Assembly (NCBI GenBank): GCA_019155205.2
Contig: JAHNZQ020000277.1
Location: 1,463,150-1,527,149 of the forward strand
Origin: Gracilaria vermiculophylla
Taxonomy: Eukaryota; Rhodophyta; Florideophyceae; Gracilariales; Gracilariaceae
Direction of reading: 5' to 3'
Length of the DNA: 64,000 bases
Each line of letters opens with the position of its first letter. The first letter of the stretch is position 1. The position numbers were made by a program, and so were the translations under genes. The notes under the pieces are model-generated. The model saw only the letters and a program-made list of their open reading frames with translations. It did no database searches and was not told the DNA's origin. Shown here one piece after another: positions 43,589-55,282 of the stretch.

Positions 43589-44739
43589 AGGGATCTGATA
43601 CGCTCCAACCAGACCCCAATCCCATCCTCGATGAAGGAGCCCCCACTTCCACCGCAGGTATCCTAGATGCCGCCAAGCTATGTAAAATACTCGGGATCCC
43701 CTTCAAGCTAGAGCCACCGCGATCCAACTACATGCATGGCTGGGGTGACGACTGCCTTGGTGCCAAACCAATCATCGCGTCATGGACGCTCACCGTCCTT
43801 GACACGCGCAAAAAGCCAACCTCGTTCACATTTGACATCTTTTTTGGATCGTCACCCATGATATTGGGAATGGACGTGCGAAAATACACGAACACCTTCA
43901 ACTTGCATGTGCAACGATACTTGGACATGAAACGTCCGACAGACAAAGAAAACAGAATATTCTTCACGTATATCACCGAAGGTGATGAGCGACTCCGTCT
44001 CGACATTGCCCCACATCCTCTATCTACTGCCAGCACCTTACTCCGCAACATTTACACTACCACACACCGCACACCGCTTCCTTTTTGCAAACGGGTCCAT
44101 CGCTACACGCACGCCACTGCCGATGAAATGCGTAATATATGCAAGGACGCCGGAATTCTAAACGATGAGATGAACAACGCAATCAATCGCGTTACATCCG
44201 CATGCGAATTGTGCACCAAGAACGGCAGACCAAAGCCCACCACAAAAGTCTCCCTAAGCCACGTGAATGAGGAGTTTAACGAAGAAATACAGATCGATTT
44301 CGCATACACCACCGTTAAAGGAGCGAAAATTGTGTTCATGGTGATGACCGATGTTGGAACTGGATACAGCGAGACAGCTAGAGCACCAGACTGCAGACTC
44401 GAAACCATTTCCACCCTCGTTGAAACCAAATGGATATGTCATCACGGAGCACCAAAGCGCATCTCAGCCGATGATGAATACAACCGCAGCACCCTCGTAA
44501 GCTACCTAAGAACGCACGACATTACATTCTGCCCGCGCCCAACCAGACGACACAACAAAACCGGAAAAGTAGAACGCAAGATCGGGACCATCAAAGCTAT
44601 CTTAAGGAAGCTTAACGACGAGAAGACCTCCGCAAGCACCGAAACCATCCTCGCCCGCGCCACACTCCTTTCAAACATGTTCTCAGGAAGCCGCCTCCTG
44701 AGCTCATTCGAACTCGCCAGAGGATACAGCCTGCCCTAG
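43589..44739 (+). CDS. Copia-2 protease and integrase
   Basis: Open in the -1 frame relative to gag; a conventional ATG exists only at 43732, after the protease motif. ILDEGAPTSTAGI (Asp codon 43630) is the retropepsin active site, with Glu in place of the usual Thr/Ser. Integrase: zinc region HRYTHATADEM ... ACELCTKNG (His 44098, Cys 44203 and 44212), catalytic Asp 44296-44298 (IQIDFAY), Asp 44470-44475 (ISADDEYN) and Glu 44572-44574 (TGKVERKIG). All catalytic residues are present. It ends at TAG 44737-44739, where a -1 shift at CCC continues the polyprotein. Confidence 0.88.
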
Positions 44740-45668
44740 TTGGAATCCCCAACACCATCATCACGCAAGAACTTCTTGACTCCCACAAAGAGCAAGTAGC
44801 AGTCCGAGCCCTGCAACGCCTCCTACACTCTCACGCACCGACCGTCACGCGACCCGACTTATTCCACAAAGATGATCCCATCTGGGTATTCTACAAGAGC
44901 ACAAAACAAAACGAAGACAACGAATTGGTCAAAGCACATGTCATCGAAGCAAGCGAGCAGTTCATCACAGCCCGCCGAGCCAATAAGGGCCCACCGATGA
45001 AGGTTGCGTACGAGAACGTCCGAATTGCCCCTCGCAGCGAACTAACCGACGCCCTCCTCAGCTGCTCTTGGGAAGAGGAACTAGAGTCAACCGCCACAGC
45101 CGAAGATATTCCCTCGAACGGGGGGAACAATGACCCAACACAGCAACCGGATAGTTCGACTGCACATCATTCTTCGCTGTATGCCTAAAACGCAAACCCA
45201 ACATACGAAGACGCAACAAAAGACGTTGGCCCCTACGCTCAATCCATAGAAGCCCCGCTCTCCCGTCATAACGCCATATCCGATTCTGACCGCTAACAAG
45301 CACTGGAAATGATTTATGCAGAAATTGGATTCCAGCAAGTAACATCCCGCGCGCTGGACTTTGCCCCCCCTTACATAATTGATCAAGCATTTCGCAAAGA
45401 AGTTAAAGACAACTGGGATGGATCATTCGCAGAAGTGCAAGACTGCGACGTACCACGTTCGGCCAACATTATCAGTTTGCATGCAGTATACAAGGTTAAA
45501 ACCGAAGAAGATGGAAGCCGGTACCTGAAAGCAATGATAGTTGCACATGGGAACCGCGACAAAGAAAAGGATGATATTGGAAAGGATTCCTCAACCGCAC
45601 CATTATTCGTCGTCAGACGCCTGCTATCCTTAGCAAACCTTCCTTGGTTTCAGACTCGCGTCGGTTGA
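44736..45668 (+). pseudogene. Copia-2 integrase tail, linker and start of RT
   Basis: The frame that begins with CTA 44736 reads LVGIPNTIITQELLDSHKEQ and an integrase tail with FHKDDPIWVFYKSTKQ and PMKVAYENVRIAPRSEL. It is crossed by TAA at 45186-45188 and at 45295-45297, both in the acidic linker. After them RT starts: ANIISLHAVYKVKTEEDGSR, YLKAMIVAHGN and SSTAPLFVVRRLLSLANLP. A further shift near 45650 moves to the next frame. Confidence 0.8.
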
Positions 45669-46926
45669 CATCAAAGGTGCATACCTGCAAAGTGGCCCCA
45701 TCCGCCGAAAAATATTCTTACGACCTCCTCGAGAATGGAATGGAAATCGGGGAACATTATGGAAGCTATTGAAGTTGCCATATGGCCCTGTAGAAGCAGG
45801 AAGACAGTGGCAGAAAGCAGTAGAGGAATGGATGCTCATGTCGGCTGGTTTGGAAAGGGTCCTTGGGGTAACGCCACTATTCGTTAAACGCAACATCGCA
45901 GGAAAGATCATCCTCGTAATGGCCAAAGTAACAGACGATTTCTTGACAAGCGGATCACATGAGGAGAACAAAAAGTTTTTGGAAGCGCTACAGAAACGCT
46001 TTGTGGTTGGGAAAATCGTTACCGATGACGTGATTCACTTCGATGGTTGCGAAATATCGCAGAAAGAGAATGGGAACATAGAAATGTCTATGAGAAGATA
46101 CCTAGACCGCATCACCCCTATCGATATTTCGATATCGCGACGTAAACAGCAACAAGACAAAGCCATCGACTCGAAAGTCAAGCAATACAGGAGCCTCACA
46201 GCAACGCTCATGTATTTGGGCAATGGTGTGTTACCGCAAGCGTCCTACATCACATCAGCACTGCAACAAAAGCTACCACGGATAACGGTTGAACATCTCG
46301 CAGAAGCCAACAGCATGACGAAAGAGCTACTCAAGCATGAACCACTGATCACATACCGCAAGCCGCAAAATGTCAGAAATGTCACTGTATGTACCTTTGC
46401 CGACGCATCGTTCAATAGCAGTTCCGCAAAAGACTATGGACAAACCGGAATCGTTACGGGCCTCCGGATTAGAATGGAAAACGAAGAAGATCTCTTCCAC
46501 GCCATAGATTGGTGTTGCCAGAAGCAACGCCGGGTCAGTTATTCACCTTACGGAGCCGAGATCCTTGCATGCGCTGCCGCCGACGACCGATGCTTTTATT
46601 TCAAGACAACCCTGAACTCACTGTTCCCGGACTGCCAAATCAGAAACGAACTCTTCACAGACTCGAAGTGCCTATACGACAACATGACCGCGCTTCACGA
46701 GGGACAGGATTTCAGGCTACGACCCACAGTCCAACGCATGCGCGACAGCTTCGAAAGCGAAGAACTAGATGCCATGAGACGGCTTTCCGGCCGAATCAAC
46801 CCGGCCGATGCGGTGACGAAGCGAAATCCAAACACATCAGCGATCCTGAACAAGCTAATATCCGACAGAATCATCACGGTCAACCTCGAATCTGGCTACT
46901 GCTTGCATAGCGCGACATGGAAGTAA
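45661..46926 (+). CDS. Copia-2 reverse transcriptase and RNase H
   Basis: Open from about 45661 (ASVDIKGAYLQSGPIRRKIF, the first catalytic Asp block) to TAA 46926. LPYGPVEAGRQW is the KxLYGLKQAxRxW block. The catalytic box reads VTDDFL at 45928-45939, with Thr where most Copia RTs have Val/Met-Asp-Asp. RNase H follows: VCTFADASFNSSS (Asp 46402), YGAEILACAAADD, LFTDSKCLYDN and GRINPADAVTKRNP. Only an upstream frameshift separates it from the rest of pol. An internal ATG at 45769 is not a natural start. Confidence 0.88.
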   Translation, partial: SVDIKGAYLQSGPIRRKIFLRPPREWNGNRGTLWKLLKLPYGPVEAGRQWQKAVEEWMLMSAGLERVLGVTPLFVKRNIAGKIILVMAKVTDDFLTSGSHEENKKFLEALQKRFVVGKIVTDDVIHFDGCEISQKENGNIEMSMRRYLDRITPIDISISRRKQQQDKAIDSKVKQYRSLTATLMYLGNGVLPQASYITSALQQKLPRITVEHLAEANSMTKELLKHEPLITYRKPQNVRNVTVCTFADASFNSSSAKDYGQTGIVTGLRIRMENEEDLFHAIDWCCQKQRRVSYSPYGAEILACAAADDRCFYFKTTLNSLFPDCQIRNELFTDSKCLYDNMTALHEGQDFRLRPTVQRMRDSFESEELDAMRRLSGRINPADAVTKRNPNTSAILNKLISDRIITVNLESGYCLHSATWK

Positions 46927-46987
46927 CATGGGAGATTCAGCAAAGTCGTAAGATAAAATAGATCTCCACGACTGTGGGGTACGTAAT

Positions 46988-47558
46988 TGCATCAGCTACT
47001 AATAGCATTACAATAGGCAAAAGCAAAACGCATAAACCTTAACTTACAAAGGTTATTAAGCACAAGCACCACTGGCAACCTCATATACAGCAGCACCGAC
47101 ACTGGCAGCTCCACACGGAGAAGCACCAACACTGGCAGCTCTACACGGAGAAGCACCAACACTAGCAGCTCCACACGGAGAAGTACCAACACTGGCAGCT
47201 CTACACGGAGAAGCACCAACACTAGCAGCTCCACACGGAGAAGCACCAACACTAGTAGCTCATGACGCCCGGCACCGACACTATCAGGATGTAGATAAAA
47301 CAGACACAGCTCTAGACGGCTAAGCCAAGACCACGACCGCAAAGCAACGCACAGAGAAAGAAGGCAAACGAGCCACCGAAAGGGCACGAAAAAACAGTAA
47401 TTAACAGAAGCATAGGCATAGCCAGATAGGCATCAAGAAAAAGAAGCAACATCCGAGAGAGAGCAGCTCAGCCTTCTCAGGAGCCCATTGTGTTCATTAT
47501 CCTCGGTCGTAGAGTTAGCTCTGGGCATATTAAACTATGGAAAATCACGAGCATTTCA
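46988..47558 (+). repeat. Copia-2 3' LTR
   Basis: Starts TGCATCAGC, ends GAGCATTTCA, 571 bp. It holds exactly five 30-bp units at 47101-47250 and a partial sixth. It ends with a block around ATATTAAACTATGGAAAATC also present in the 5' LTR. Confidence 0.93.
47101..47260 (+). repeat. 30-bp minisatellite in Copia-2 3' LTR
   Basis: Five full units (47101-47130, -47160, -47190, -47220, -47250) alternate CTCCACACGG and CTCTACACGG versions, with A/G variation at a few positions. Confidence 0.95.
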
Positions 47559-48314
47559 CAACCATACACCAATCCAAATAAGAAAATGGTGTCTTCGATT
47601 AGGATACAAATCTAGAGCCCCTGAATACGTGACGCATGAAAGAGAGATATCTACACGAACACGTTGCGAAAGGTTGGAAGACGAGAAAAACAATGGAGCA
47701 GTTGACAAAAGCGCCCAATGAAGGTGTTTGTAATGAAAACAGATGTGTGTATAGTTTTTCGGAAGAACAATATAGATAAATGTTCTGGTGTGGTACAGCG
47801 AGCAGCCAACTTGAAGCCAGCTGGTGAGTGGAAGGCGGCGACGGGTTTAAAGAGCACACAAATGGTTTGACCCAGGCGAAGAGACCAATTGGTACGCAAA
47901 ATGATAGCGGCAAAATTCAGAATAGATGTAAGCACAATATGACCGGCAGCACTATGGAAACCTATTGGTAATGAAGGATGCAGCTCTTGCCGGTCAGTAA
48001 CATCTAGTGGGTTACCTGGCTAGTCTGCTGCTGGACTGCGAAACCCACAGGGGTCAGATCGTACCCAGAAGACGTTTAGCTTTATTTGCTAGTAGAAGAA
48101 AACCTCGCGCACCTTTTATGTATAGTGCAGAGCTACGACTCCCCGGCAGCCATTCACATGGCAATAATCCCATCAATGGTGGCTCTCATCTTGCTGCATA
48201 CTGTGGGTCGCCTGCATCACTGAGGCTCTACTGTTTCTACTTATTAACCAGTACTTAGTTATCAAAACATGCCATTATGGCGACAATGCATGCAAAACTA
48301 TTGGATACTTTTTT
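47559..48314. other. No supported gene
   Basis: Short frames only; right flank of Copia-2. Confidence 0.5.
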
Positions 48315-48412
48315 AATTTTATAAAGGACATTCATACTATCGGAAGACGTATCCTGAGGCATCAATTTTATAAAGGACATTCATACTATCGGAAGACGTA
48401 TCCTGAGGCATC
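48315..48412 (+). repeat. Tandem duplication, 49 bp x 2
   Basis: AATTTTATAAAGGACATTCA begins both units (48315 and 48364); the two copies are identical through CCTGAGGCATC. It lies at the 3' edge of Gypsy-B copy 2. Confidence 0.9.
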
Positions 48413-48479
48413 AGAAACCTCGTCTGCTGCAATTATCTTTCAGCGTGGTTATTCCCCTTCATCAGGCGTGAGTCAGCGT

Positions 48480-50250
48480 CTTCTGCGCGGCGGTTATTTC
48501 CACCCTTTGGGCACTGCAGTTTTCTTGTTCTTCCCAGGTTGGCGTCGGTTTTCTTTCGCATTCAAATGGGAATTTCTTCCATTCTTGTCATGGTGAGCAT
48601 TCGTATCGGTGGCTTCGTTACGTTTCTGGTCAGGACCGGTATCTCTGTACCACCCTAGGTTTTCATGGTGCCCTCATCACGCCTGCCATGCCTCACGAGA
48701 GATAATCTTTCCATGCGATTTACAAACATTTCGGTCCCGCTGCACTTATAAGGAAACGAGTCGGTCTTTTCATCGTTTCCGCTGTGCTCTGTGCGGTCAG
48801 CCGTTCTATATTCGGACCTGTCGGATATCTGCATCACCTATGCTGGGAGACGTATACTCTAATCTGGTGTGCTCACTCCACTTGATGACCCGTGTCCTTT
48901 CATCCGCTTTGCGACCATCTGAATACAATGTCGCACCATCGGGATTCACCCGCACTGAAACCAAGCGATGAGAAGATTGAAACTTTGAATAGTGACATTT
49001 TTCTAAAGGTCCCTTTGTGGTGTGGGGTATCCCATATTGTCAGATGGTCAGTGTCTGCTAACGTGTGTTGTGATGGGACGGCCACTGCTAGGGAACGAGG
49101 AGTCTTTCAAACTCGGTCAACAGAAACGATACTGGCAAAGCCCTTGTTCCTCGATGGCTACTTTGGCTCCATCAAAGCGATACAACTCAAACGGGCTAAC
49201 CGACTTCGGCAGTGTCTTTGACTTTATCAGTTCATATTCCTTTTTTTAAGATCTTTAGTCGGGATTTGTTTGTCATTATCTAATCGTACATCCGCATACA
49301 CGTAGTCCCCGGTTCCTACTTTGACTAAATGCCTCACCTGTTGGTCGTGGTACGTTTTGTACCGCGGTTGCGCATTCATCGTCCGTGTGGTACACGCATC
49401 AAGTGTGTCTGAGTTGCGTATGAGTTTAGACGTCTTCATCTATGCAGATGATTGTGTCCCCGTGACCCATAGGTTCGTCTGGAAATCGATTTCAAAAATA
49501 CCCGGAGGGTGACGAGAAAAAGCCAGGTTAAAGTGTGCCGTGTCTGTGGACCTATGCACCTGTAGCTTATAGGCGTATTATATTGGCTTAGCGAAATCCG
49601 CCGAAGACGTTTGGTGTTCCGGTACGCAATGCTGGAGCCGCGCCACAAAGGTTTCGCGGAATGGTTACATTTTGTTATTGGCCTGAGGATGGTACGCAGT
49701 CGTAAAGTAGCACTTCAAACCAAACAAGACACAAGCGCATCTGACGAAATTTGAGGCCTAGATGTATTCGTTGACTTTAAAGAGATATAGAGGTATTCAA
49801 TATAAATATACTTAGTTGGTGCGATATTCTTCGGCTAGGATGGTCGAGGTGACTCTTTTCAATGAATCTGCTCCGGTCAATGTGTAAAACCCATTGGTGA
49901 TAACGAGCACGCGTTTGTACCACTTGGGAGTTTTAAATACACGTCCCAGTATCACAAAAGCCAATAACTTCGATGGGCCTGCAGAAAGAAACTGCTTTAA
50001 GTATTTCTTGTGCTTGTGCATCCCGCCTCAACGTTTCACCCAAGACTGGAAATTGGCGACAAAACTGTACACATCATGAGCCGGGAAAGGCCCATGGAAC
50101 TCTTGTCCTAGATTGCATGAATGCTTGAACCATCTATATAACCTGAGAGCACAGGAACATGTGCTAGATGCAAAACCTGTAAGCGTGTTGACTCGGGTAA
50201 TATCTTTCGTAGCTTTCAATCAAGGTCGGATCTCTACAACAAGTACTTCT
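48480..50250 (-). pseudogene. Gypsy-B copy 2 integrase, broken
   Basis: The core is readable on the minus strand at 50021-49812: KYLKQFLSAGPSKLLAFVIL then KRVLVITNGFYTLTGADSLK and RVTSTILAEEYRTN, matching the GPLxFxAIDILG...VLVITDRFSKLT...ITA block of Gypsy integrases; the first Asp and the Asp of VITD are both lost. The C-terminus at 49439-49227 has RYKTYHDQQVRHLVKVGTGD, and RFDGAKVAIEEQGL follows near 49190. The tail runs on to about 48480 in several frames. Confidence 0.75.
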
Positions 50251-50469
50251 CGTGGACGTAGTCAAACTGAGTCTCCTGGCAACCTTCTAGTTAGAATAAC
50301 TCTTTTTAATACCTGTCGGTCAGCTGTTTCCGCAAAAAATTCCCATTGCTTATCGGCTTCAGTAGTATATCCGTAACCAAATGCACAGGTACCATATAAT
50401 CTTCCATGCCTTCTTACCTCCAAAAGGCTACTTTGAGTTCCATACTGCGTATTTATCATCCTTTTAAGT

Positions 50470-50850
50470 CCATCTCACCTTTTAACATGTGCTTTCGTCC
50501 TATATAGGTTTCTTTTTCAACCCTTCGGTTTGTTGTGACAGCGCAGCCGCCACATAGTTATTTAATACAGGTTGGCATTGTATTTGGCAGACTAACTCAG
50601 ACAAGCGCAATCTCCATGTAGCCGGTCGTCTGGATGCATCCACCAAGCCGAAAATCCACCTCAAAGGATCATGGCCACTCAGAAGGGTGAATGTAACGCC
50701 TTACAGATAGGGCCCAAGCATCACCATGCTTCATTCTACCGCAAGGCATTCTTCTTCCGTCACGGAATACTTCTAACCCACCGTGGTAAGAGCTTTACTT
50801 CGACATCTAATTGGCAATTTACTGCCATTCTCTAGCTTCTGCATGAAGCA
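50470..50850 (-). pseudogene. Gypsy-B copy 2 RNase H domain, broken
   Basis: Minus-strand reading gives KYSVTEEECLAVEWSMVM (the YS.TE.E.LA.V block), LGPYL, TLLSGHDPLRWIFGLVDASR and RPATWRLRLSELV. This is the standard Gypsy RNase H C-terminal half. Stops are present. Confidence 0.75.
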
Positions 50851-50999
50851 GCACTTTACCTGAGTGGCAGATGTATCAGTATCCAACGTGCATAGGCACC
50901 TCGAGTACGGCACGGCTACCACCTGTTAAATAAGAAGAGTAGCTTAAAGGGTCTAGAAAGCGATTATCTTGTCGTCGTTTAGGTAACCGAAACTTTTAG

Positions 51000-51780
51000 G
51001 ATGGCCTTTCTGGAATCTTTTGAGAAGCGGAGCGGACATCGTGGCAAATCTCTTGATAAACGAAGAGTATACATCACATACGCCAATCATGAAACTTATA
51101 TCCGTCTCATTCCTGGGGTTCCTCACAACGTGTACAGCACAGGTGATTCTTGCGGAGAGTTATAAGCAGTTGGGACTTATAACATGCTACAATTACTCTA
51201 CCTTTTGTTCAAAAAACATACATGTTTTCATATTGATAGTCACTTCCGCCGGTTTGAGAAAGCATTGTACAGTTTCAGCATGGGCAAATGAGTTTCTAAT
51301 GGTGCCAAAATAAATTACGATATCTGCGATTTATACCAACGCATTTTGCCATTTCTCTTTCGAAGAGATACTGTCAGAAACCTCCTGAAAAGTGAGGGAT
51401 GCGTTGAAAAAGCCAATTTATATCCGTATGACACAGTAGAAAACCACTTAGAACGTGCGAATCGTTTTTGTCTCTGTCTCCCTCGGGGATGTACACTTGC
51501 CACTGGCCACAATTGGCGTCCAATGGGGTGAGTACTTTTGCATCTCTAAACGCTTCAATGAACTAGTCCAGTACCGAGTATGCGTCTCTCACCTTCACTG
51601 ATTTTGGCTTTCGGTATTCAACGCAAAACCTCATTCCAGAATTTTTCTACTTCTGGACCAAAACCACTGGGCTGGGCCATTCGCACGTTGCATGTTCTAT
51701 CACGCATACTATGAAAAACCGGTCGATCTCTTGGACTGAACTACCCGGGCTTCTGGTCTCGCCTGATAAGGAACCACGTG
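51000..51780 (-). pseudogene. Gypsy-B copy 2 reverse transcriptase, broken
   Basis: Readable: NASLTFQEVSDSISSKEKWQ, then NALV, a stop and IADIVIYFGTI at about 51345-51310, where the catalytic Y-x-D-D box has Tyr replaced by a stop (TAA) and the first Asp by Ala. Then SFAHAETVQCFLKPAEVTIN and MKTCMFFEQKVE. The enzyme is certainly inactive. The N-terminal half lies upstream to about 51.8 kb but is hard to read. Confidence 0.75.
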
Positions 51781-53870
51781 GACGGATTCTCTCTCCTGGG
51801 TGGGTTTAATGGGGTGTTCAGAAGCTTTTAATAAGCCTAACTGGGCTGATTATTTGGAGCTGAATGGTTGCAGCAGGTCGAACACTTTGCGTTGAAGGAC
51901 GTATAGGTTCGAGTCCAATGTTTACGTTTTCCTTCCAATCGGAAGCCGGATGCTTCTTGTAAACTGATTATATGTATGTTTCATGCTTTTTGAGGTCCTC
52001 GTCCTCGTAAGCAGTTTTCTTTGAAATGGCAATCACTCCGCCTTAGGCGGGGAGCGTCCAGTCCTGAATGGTCTGTTTGCGCATTTCTACCACGTATTCG
52101 CTGAGGTATGCGAAGAGTACATTAAACAAGACGTTCGTGGTGTTATTAACGATCCCAATGGGCATAAAGGTGAGGTGATGTTCCAATCGGCCGGAGTCGT
52201 TATTACGAGGACAGGAATTCAGATCGGTCATTAGTATCTTTGACAACCAGTTGTTGTAAGAATGGAGTACCTGCACCGTGGGCGAGAGACACTGTAGTCG
52301 ACGTATTACGTGCAGGCGTTGGTTGCTCATAAAATTGTGGTTGTTTGTGCCAAAGAACTCGGCCTTTGACGGAGATACGGGTATCTGTATGGACAAAATG
52401 CGTACCAGTACAATGGTACACTGCCTTGATGTGTCGGTCGGTCAATGAATAAGGTACCCAGGATCCAGAATGTTGCCAATCTCGTGACTACGATGAGCCG
52501 CGTGCAGACAGTCCGAATCCCAATCGTAATTTGAAGGTAAATGGAGCCCATGGTAATAAGTGCCCGTCGAGAAACATCAATATAAAAGTTCAGCAGGTGA
52601 ACATTTTGAAGCTGAGGAAGACGTTTACTTGGAAAAAGCTATTTGGCGACCGGATAAGAACCAGCGCCAGTGTGTAGGACGGCTATATAGGGTATTTATT
52701 GTGCTTTGGAGACCCCAAGGTTAGTAAAAACTTTTCATTTGTCATATGGCATGTGACAAATTGGAACAACATGGTCCGTTTACAGTATTTCATTAACGTT
52801 CCGTTGGTCTACACCCGTTTTAAGATCCTCAGGATCTGTGCTGCCGTCATTCGATGTTCAGTAGGGGGTGGTTTTATGACTAACTGTTACTCTTCTTCCT
52901 TTTTTGGGTCATTCCGGGGCCTGCACGTCCTAAAATTCGTAGCGGGGACTATTTAAAAGTTCCGTAGCTGATGCTGCGGCAGTCCCTTTCTTTATGCTGT
53001 GCCGGTCTTCAATGGATGATGCTGCGGCTGTTTTCTTCAACTAATGCGGCGGCGGTTCTCGTTGCTAGATCCTGTCCCATAAGGTTTGGGTCTTCTTCCC
53101 GTTTGTGTTTGTATCTTCGCGTGCAGGTTTTATTGTCAAAACTGCAGAAGACTTGCGCCTTGATGCGGAGTCACACTGGGAAAAGCTGTGGCCAAATGGT
53201 TGGTAGACAGGCCAAACCAACACGGGAGGTTACGCGTAGACAGATTTTTAAGAGCTGATCACCCAATGCTAGTCCGTGGTACTTTCGTCTCCTTACCGGT
53301 TCGTGGAAATGCAGATCTGAATGAAGTCTGTTCCATTCCTGGCGTTTTCATCCAATGAGACATGGCGAAAATCGCCCGGTTTGATCCATTTGGTGGCAGA
53401 GGTGACAAATCCATTCCTGGAGTAGAAAGAACAGTAGACAAAAAGGTGGATGATGTAGCAACAGCGTGGAGGACGTTTGTGTCTATCCAATGGACCACTT
53501 GAAATTTAGGCCCCTGTCTGACTGGTACTCATTCATCGGTGGGGGTGGAGGAATTGACTTCCATAATCTTGTTTGCTTTTGGTTTCTCCCTCCACCTGCA
53601 ACTCTGTAGTGTCTGAGTATGTCGTCCTACTCGGTGGGTTTCCAAAATCTCTCTGGCATATCGTACAAGGGCTTTTTAATCCAGGTGGCCATGATTTTAA
53701 AATTGGTCACAAACTTTAACCCTTACAGCTTTATTCATATTTCCACCACATAAGAACTTTGAACATGATGTAGTGAAGAAATTACTTCACCAAAAGGAAG
53801 AGACAAACAACGTCCGCACGATATCCAGTTAGGTCTGCTCAGCCTGTTGGTGGCACTTAAATAATTCTCC
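51781..53870 (-). pseudogene. Gypsy-B copy 2 region between gag and RT (protease expected)
   Basis: Position implies the gag C-terminus, protease and the RT start, but only short frames remain and I cannot identify the retropepsin motif. Open pieces at 52396-52043 and 53498-53259 on the minus strand show no motif. Confidence 0.35.
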
Positions 53871-55282
53871 TCAAGCGTTTTGAATGACCTCATCGGTGGC
53901 ATAAGTTGGCAACAGATAATCCATGACTTGGGAATAGGTGCAAAGCATTACCGTGGCATCATTGCCAACCCTCATGTTTTTCTGCATCTTATTGTGGAGC
54001 AATGAGCCAGCCAGACCTTTGATGTAGAATGGAAACACCCACAAGGACGCGTCTGCCAAAATTCTATTTTGGTCATATAAAAGCTTAAACAGTTGGATAA
54101 CGTCTATGAATGCGATGCGGTCACAACCATTAAAAGACGTATTCTCTTTTTGCAAACAAACGCAGCAATAATGCTTAGATATTTTCTGTCGGACACTTTC
54201 GGTGTATAAAGCATTGCGATCGGTCAACCTGTTGGAGCGGTAATTAAGAGCTTTCTTTAATATAACCTTTGACAACTGTATCTCCCATTCCTCATCATCA
54301 GAATCTGAATCTGATGGTGTGCGCCGATTGAGGGCTTTCATCGCGGCGACAGTTTGACGTACGGCAGAATTTCCTCCACGATGTCTGTCTTCAGCCCTTC
54401 TCTTGGTCTGTTCAAAGGTCCACTTCGGAATTCAAACAGGAAGTGTCCAAGCCAGAACATACAGCTCGTTTCTGTTTCCGATTTGGTTTCTTCTGCCGTC
54501 CTTTTGGCTTCCGGCGGTGTTCGTCCTCTGAATCCGACGAGCTGGCACCATCCGAATCCGACGAGCTGCCACCATCCGAATCCTGTACTTATGATTCCTC
54601 CGCGGCTCTACCAGTTGGTTGTAGGATGTCATACATTACTGGGCCCTCTTCTTTCTGAGAGTCTGCCTTTTTCCTAGTGCGCCATGTAGCTGGACATCAC
54701 GTGAATGTCTTGAAAGGACGGTGGGGCTTGCCAGCTGGGGAAATATTTTTTCCGCCTCTTGGCAATACGGTACTCCAACGGGTCCTGTAGAGGCATTTGA
54801 CGTTCTCCACTGAGGAGTCGTTGTCAATTAGTGCTCAGGAAACGATCCATTCATCGTTTGGTCGATATACACCCGGGCCTCCTGTTCCAAAAAGTTGTAC
54901 ATAACTGCGAGAGGACTTGTAATCAAATCCCTCTGGACCCGTTCAACCCATACGACGATGCTTTCGTTGATGTCCATGCGGAAAAATCTCATTTGGACTC
55001 TCTCTACTTCCTTTCGGGTTAACAATTGGTGTACGTATCGGATATACGCCCCGGTACGGCATCTTCTTCCTCTACCGGTTTGGGCACAGCCTCTCTGGCA
55101 TTCTGCTGGCTTCCTGGGAAGAAACTATTGATTTTCTTTTTTAGCAAACTCTCGGGGTTGTCCAAAATTGCTTCCCCAGGAATAGAGGCGAGCTTTACTC
55201 CAGACGAAAAAGTTGTGGCATCTCTGAAGGTAGACTTTATACAATTGGGTATGGGGTATTCGTATCCAAACACAAAAGTCAT
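53871..55282 (-). pseudogene. Gypsy-B copy 2 gag, broken
   Basis: From the 5' end: GVKLASIPGEAILDNPESLL, KKKINSFFPGSQQNAREAVP (55200-55090), NFLEQEARVYIDQTMNGSFP (about 54880), a Ser/Asp-rich and basic RKPKGRQKKPNRKQKR region (about 54480-54590), then an open 156-codon piece 54341-53871 with WEIQLSKVILKKALNYRSNR, WVFPFYIKGLAGSLLHNKMQ and CTYSQVMDYLLPTYATDEVI. It aligns block by block with copy 1. I see no zinc knuckle. Confidence 0.65.

Larger units (their letters stand above)
41717..47558 (+). mobile_element. Ty1/Copia retrotransposon Copia-2, nearly intact
   Basis: Two long direct LTRs that start TGCATCAGC and end ATTTCA (TG...CA) enclose gag, protease, integrase, RT and RNase H in Copia order. 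LTR copies differ at only about ten positions outside the gap, so the insertion is recent. The coding path still has one in-frame TAA in gag, two TAA in the integrase/RT linker and three frame changes. Flanking 5-bp sequences (ATTAA and CAACC) do not match. Confidence 0.93.

Noticed and set aside
46992..47387. 131-residue minus-strand frame made of repeated VELLVLVLLR-like units in the Copia-2 LTR
   Set aside because: It is the translation of the 30-bp minisatellite, whose length is a multiple of three and therefore keeps all frames open. Not a gene.
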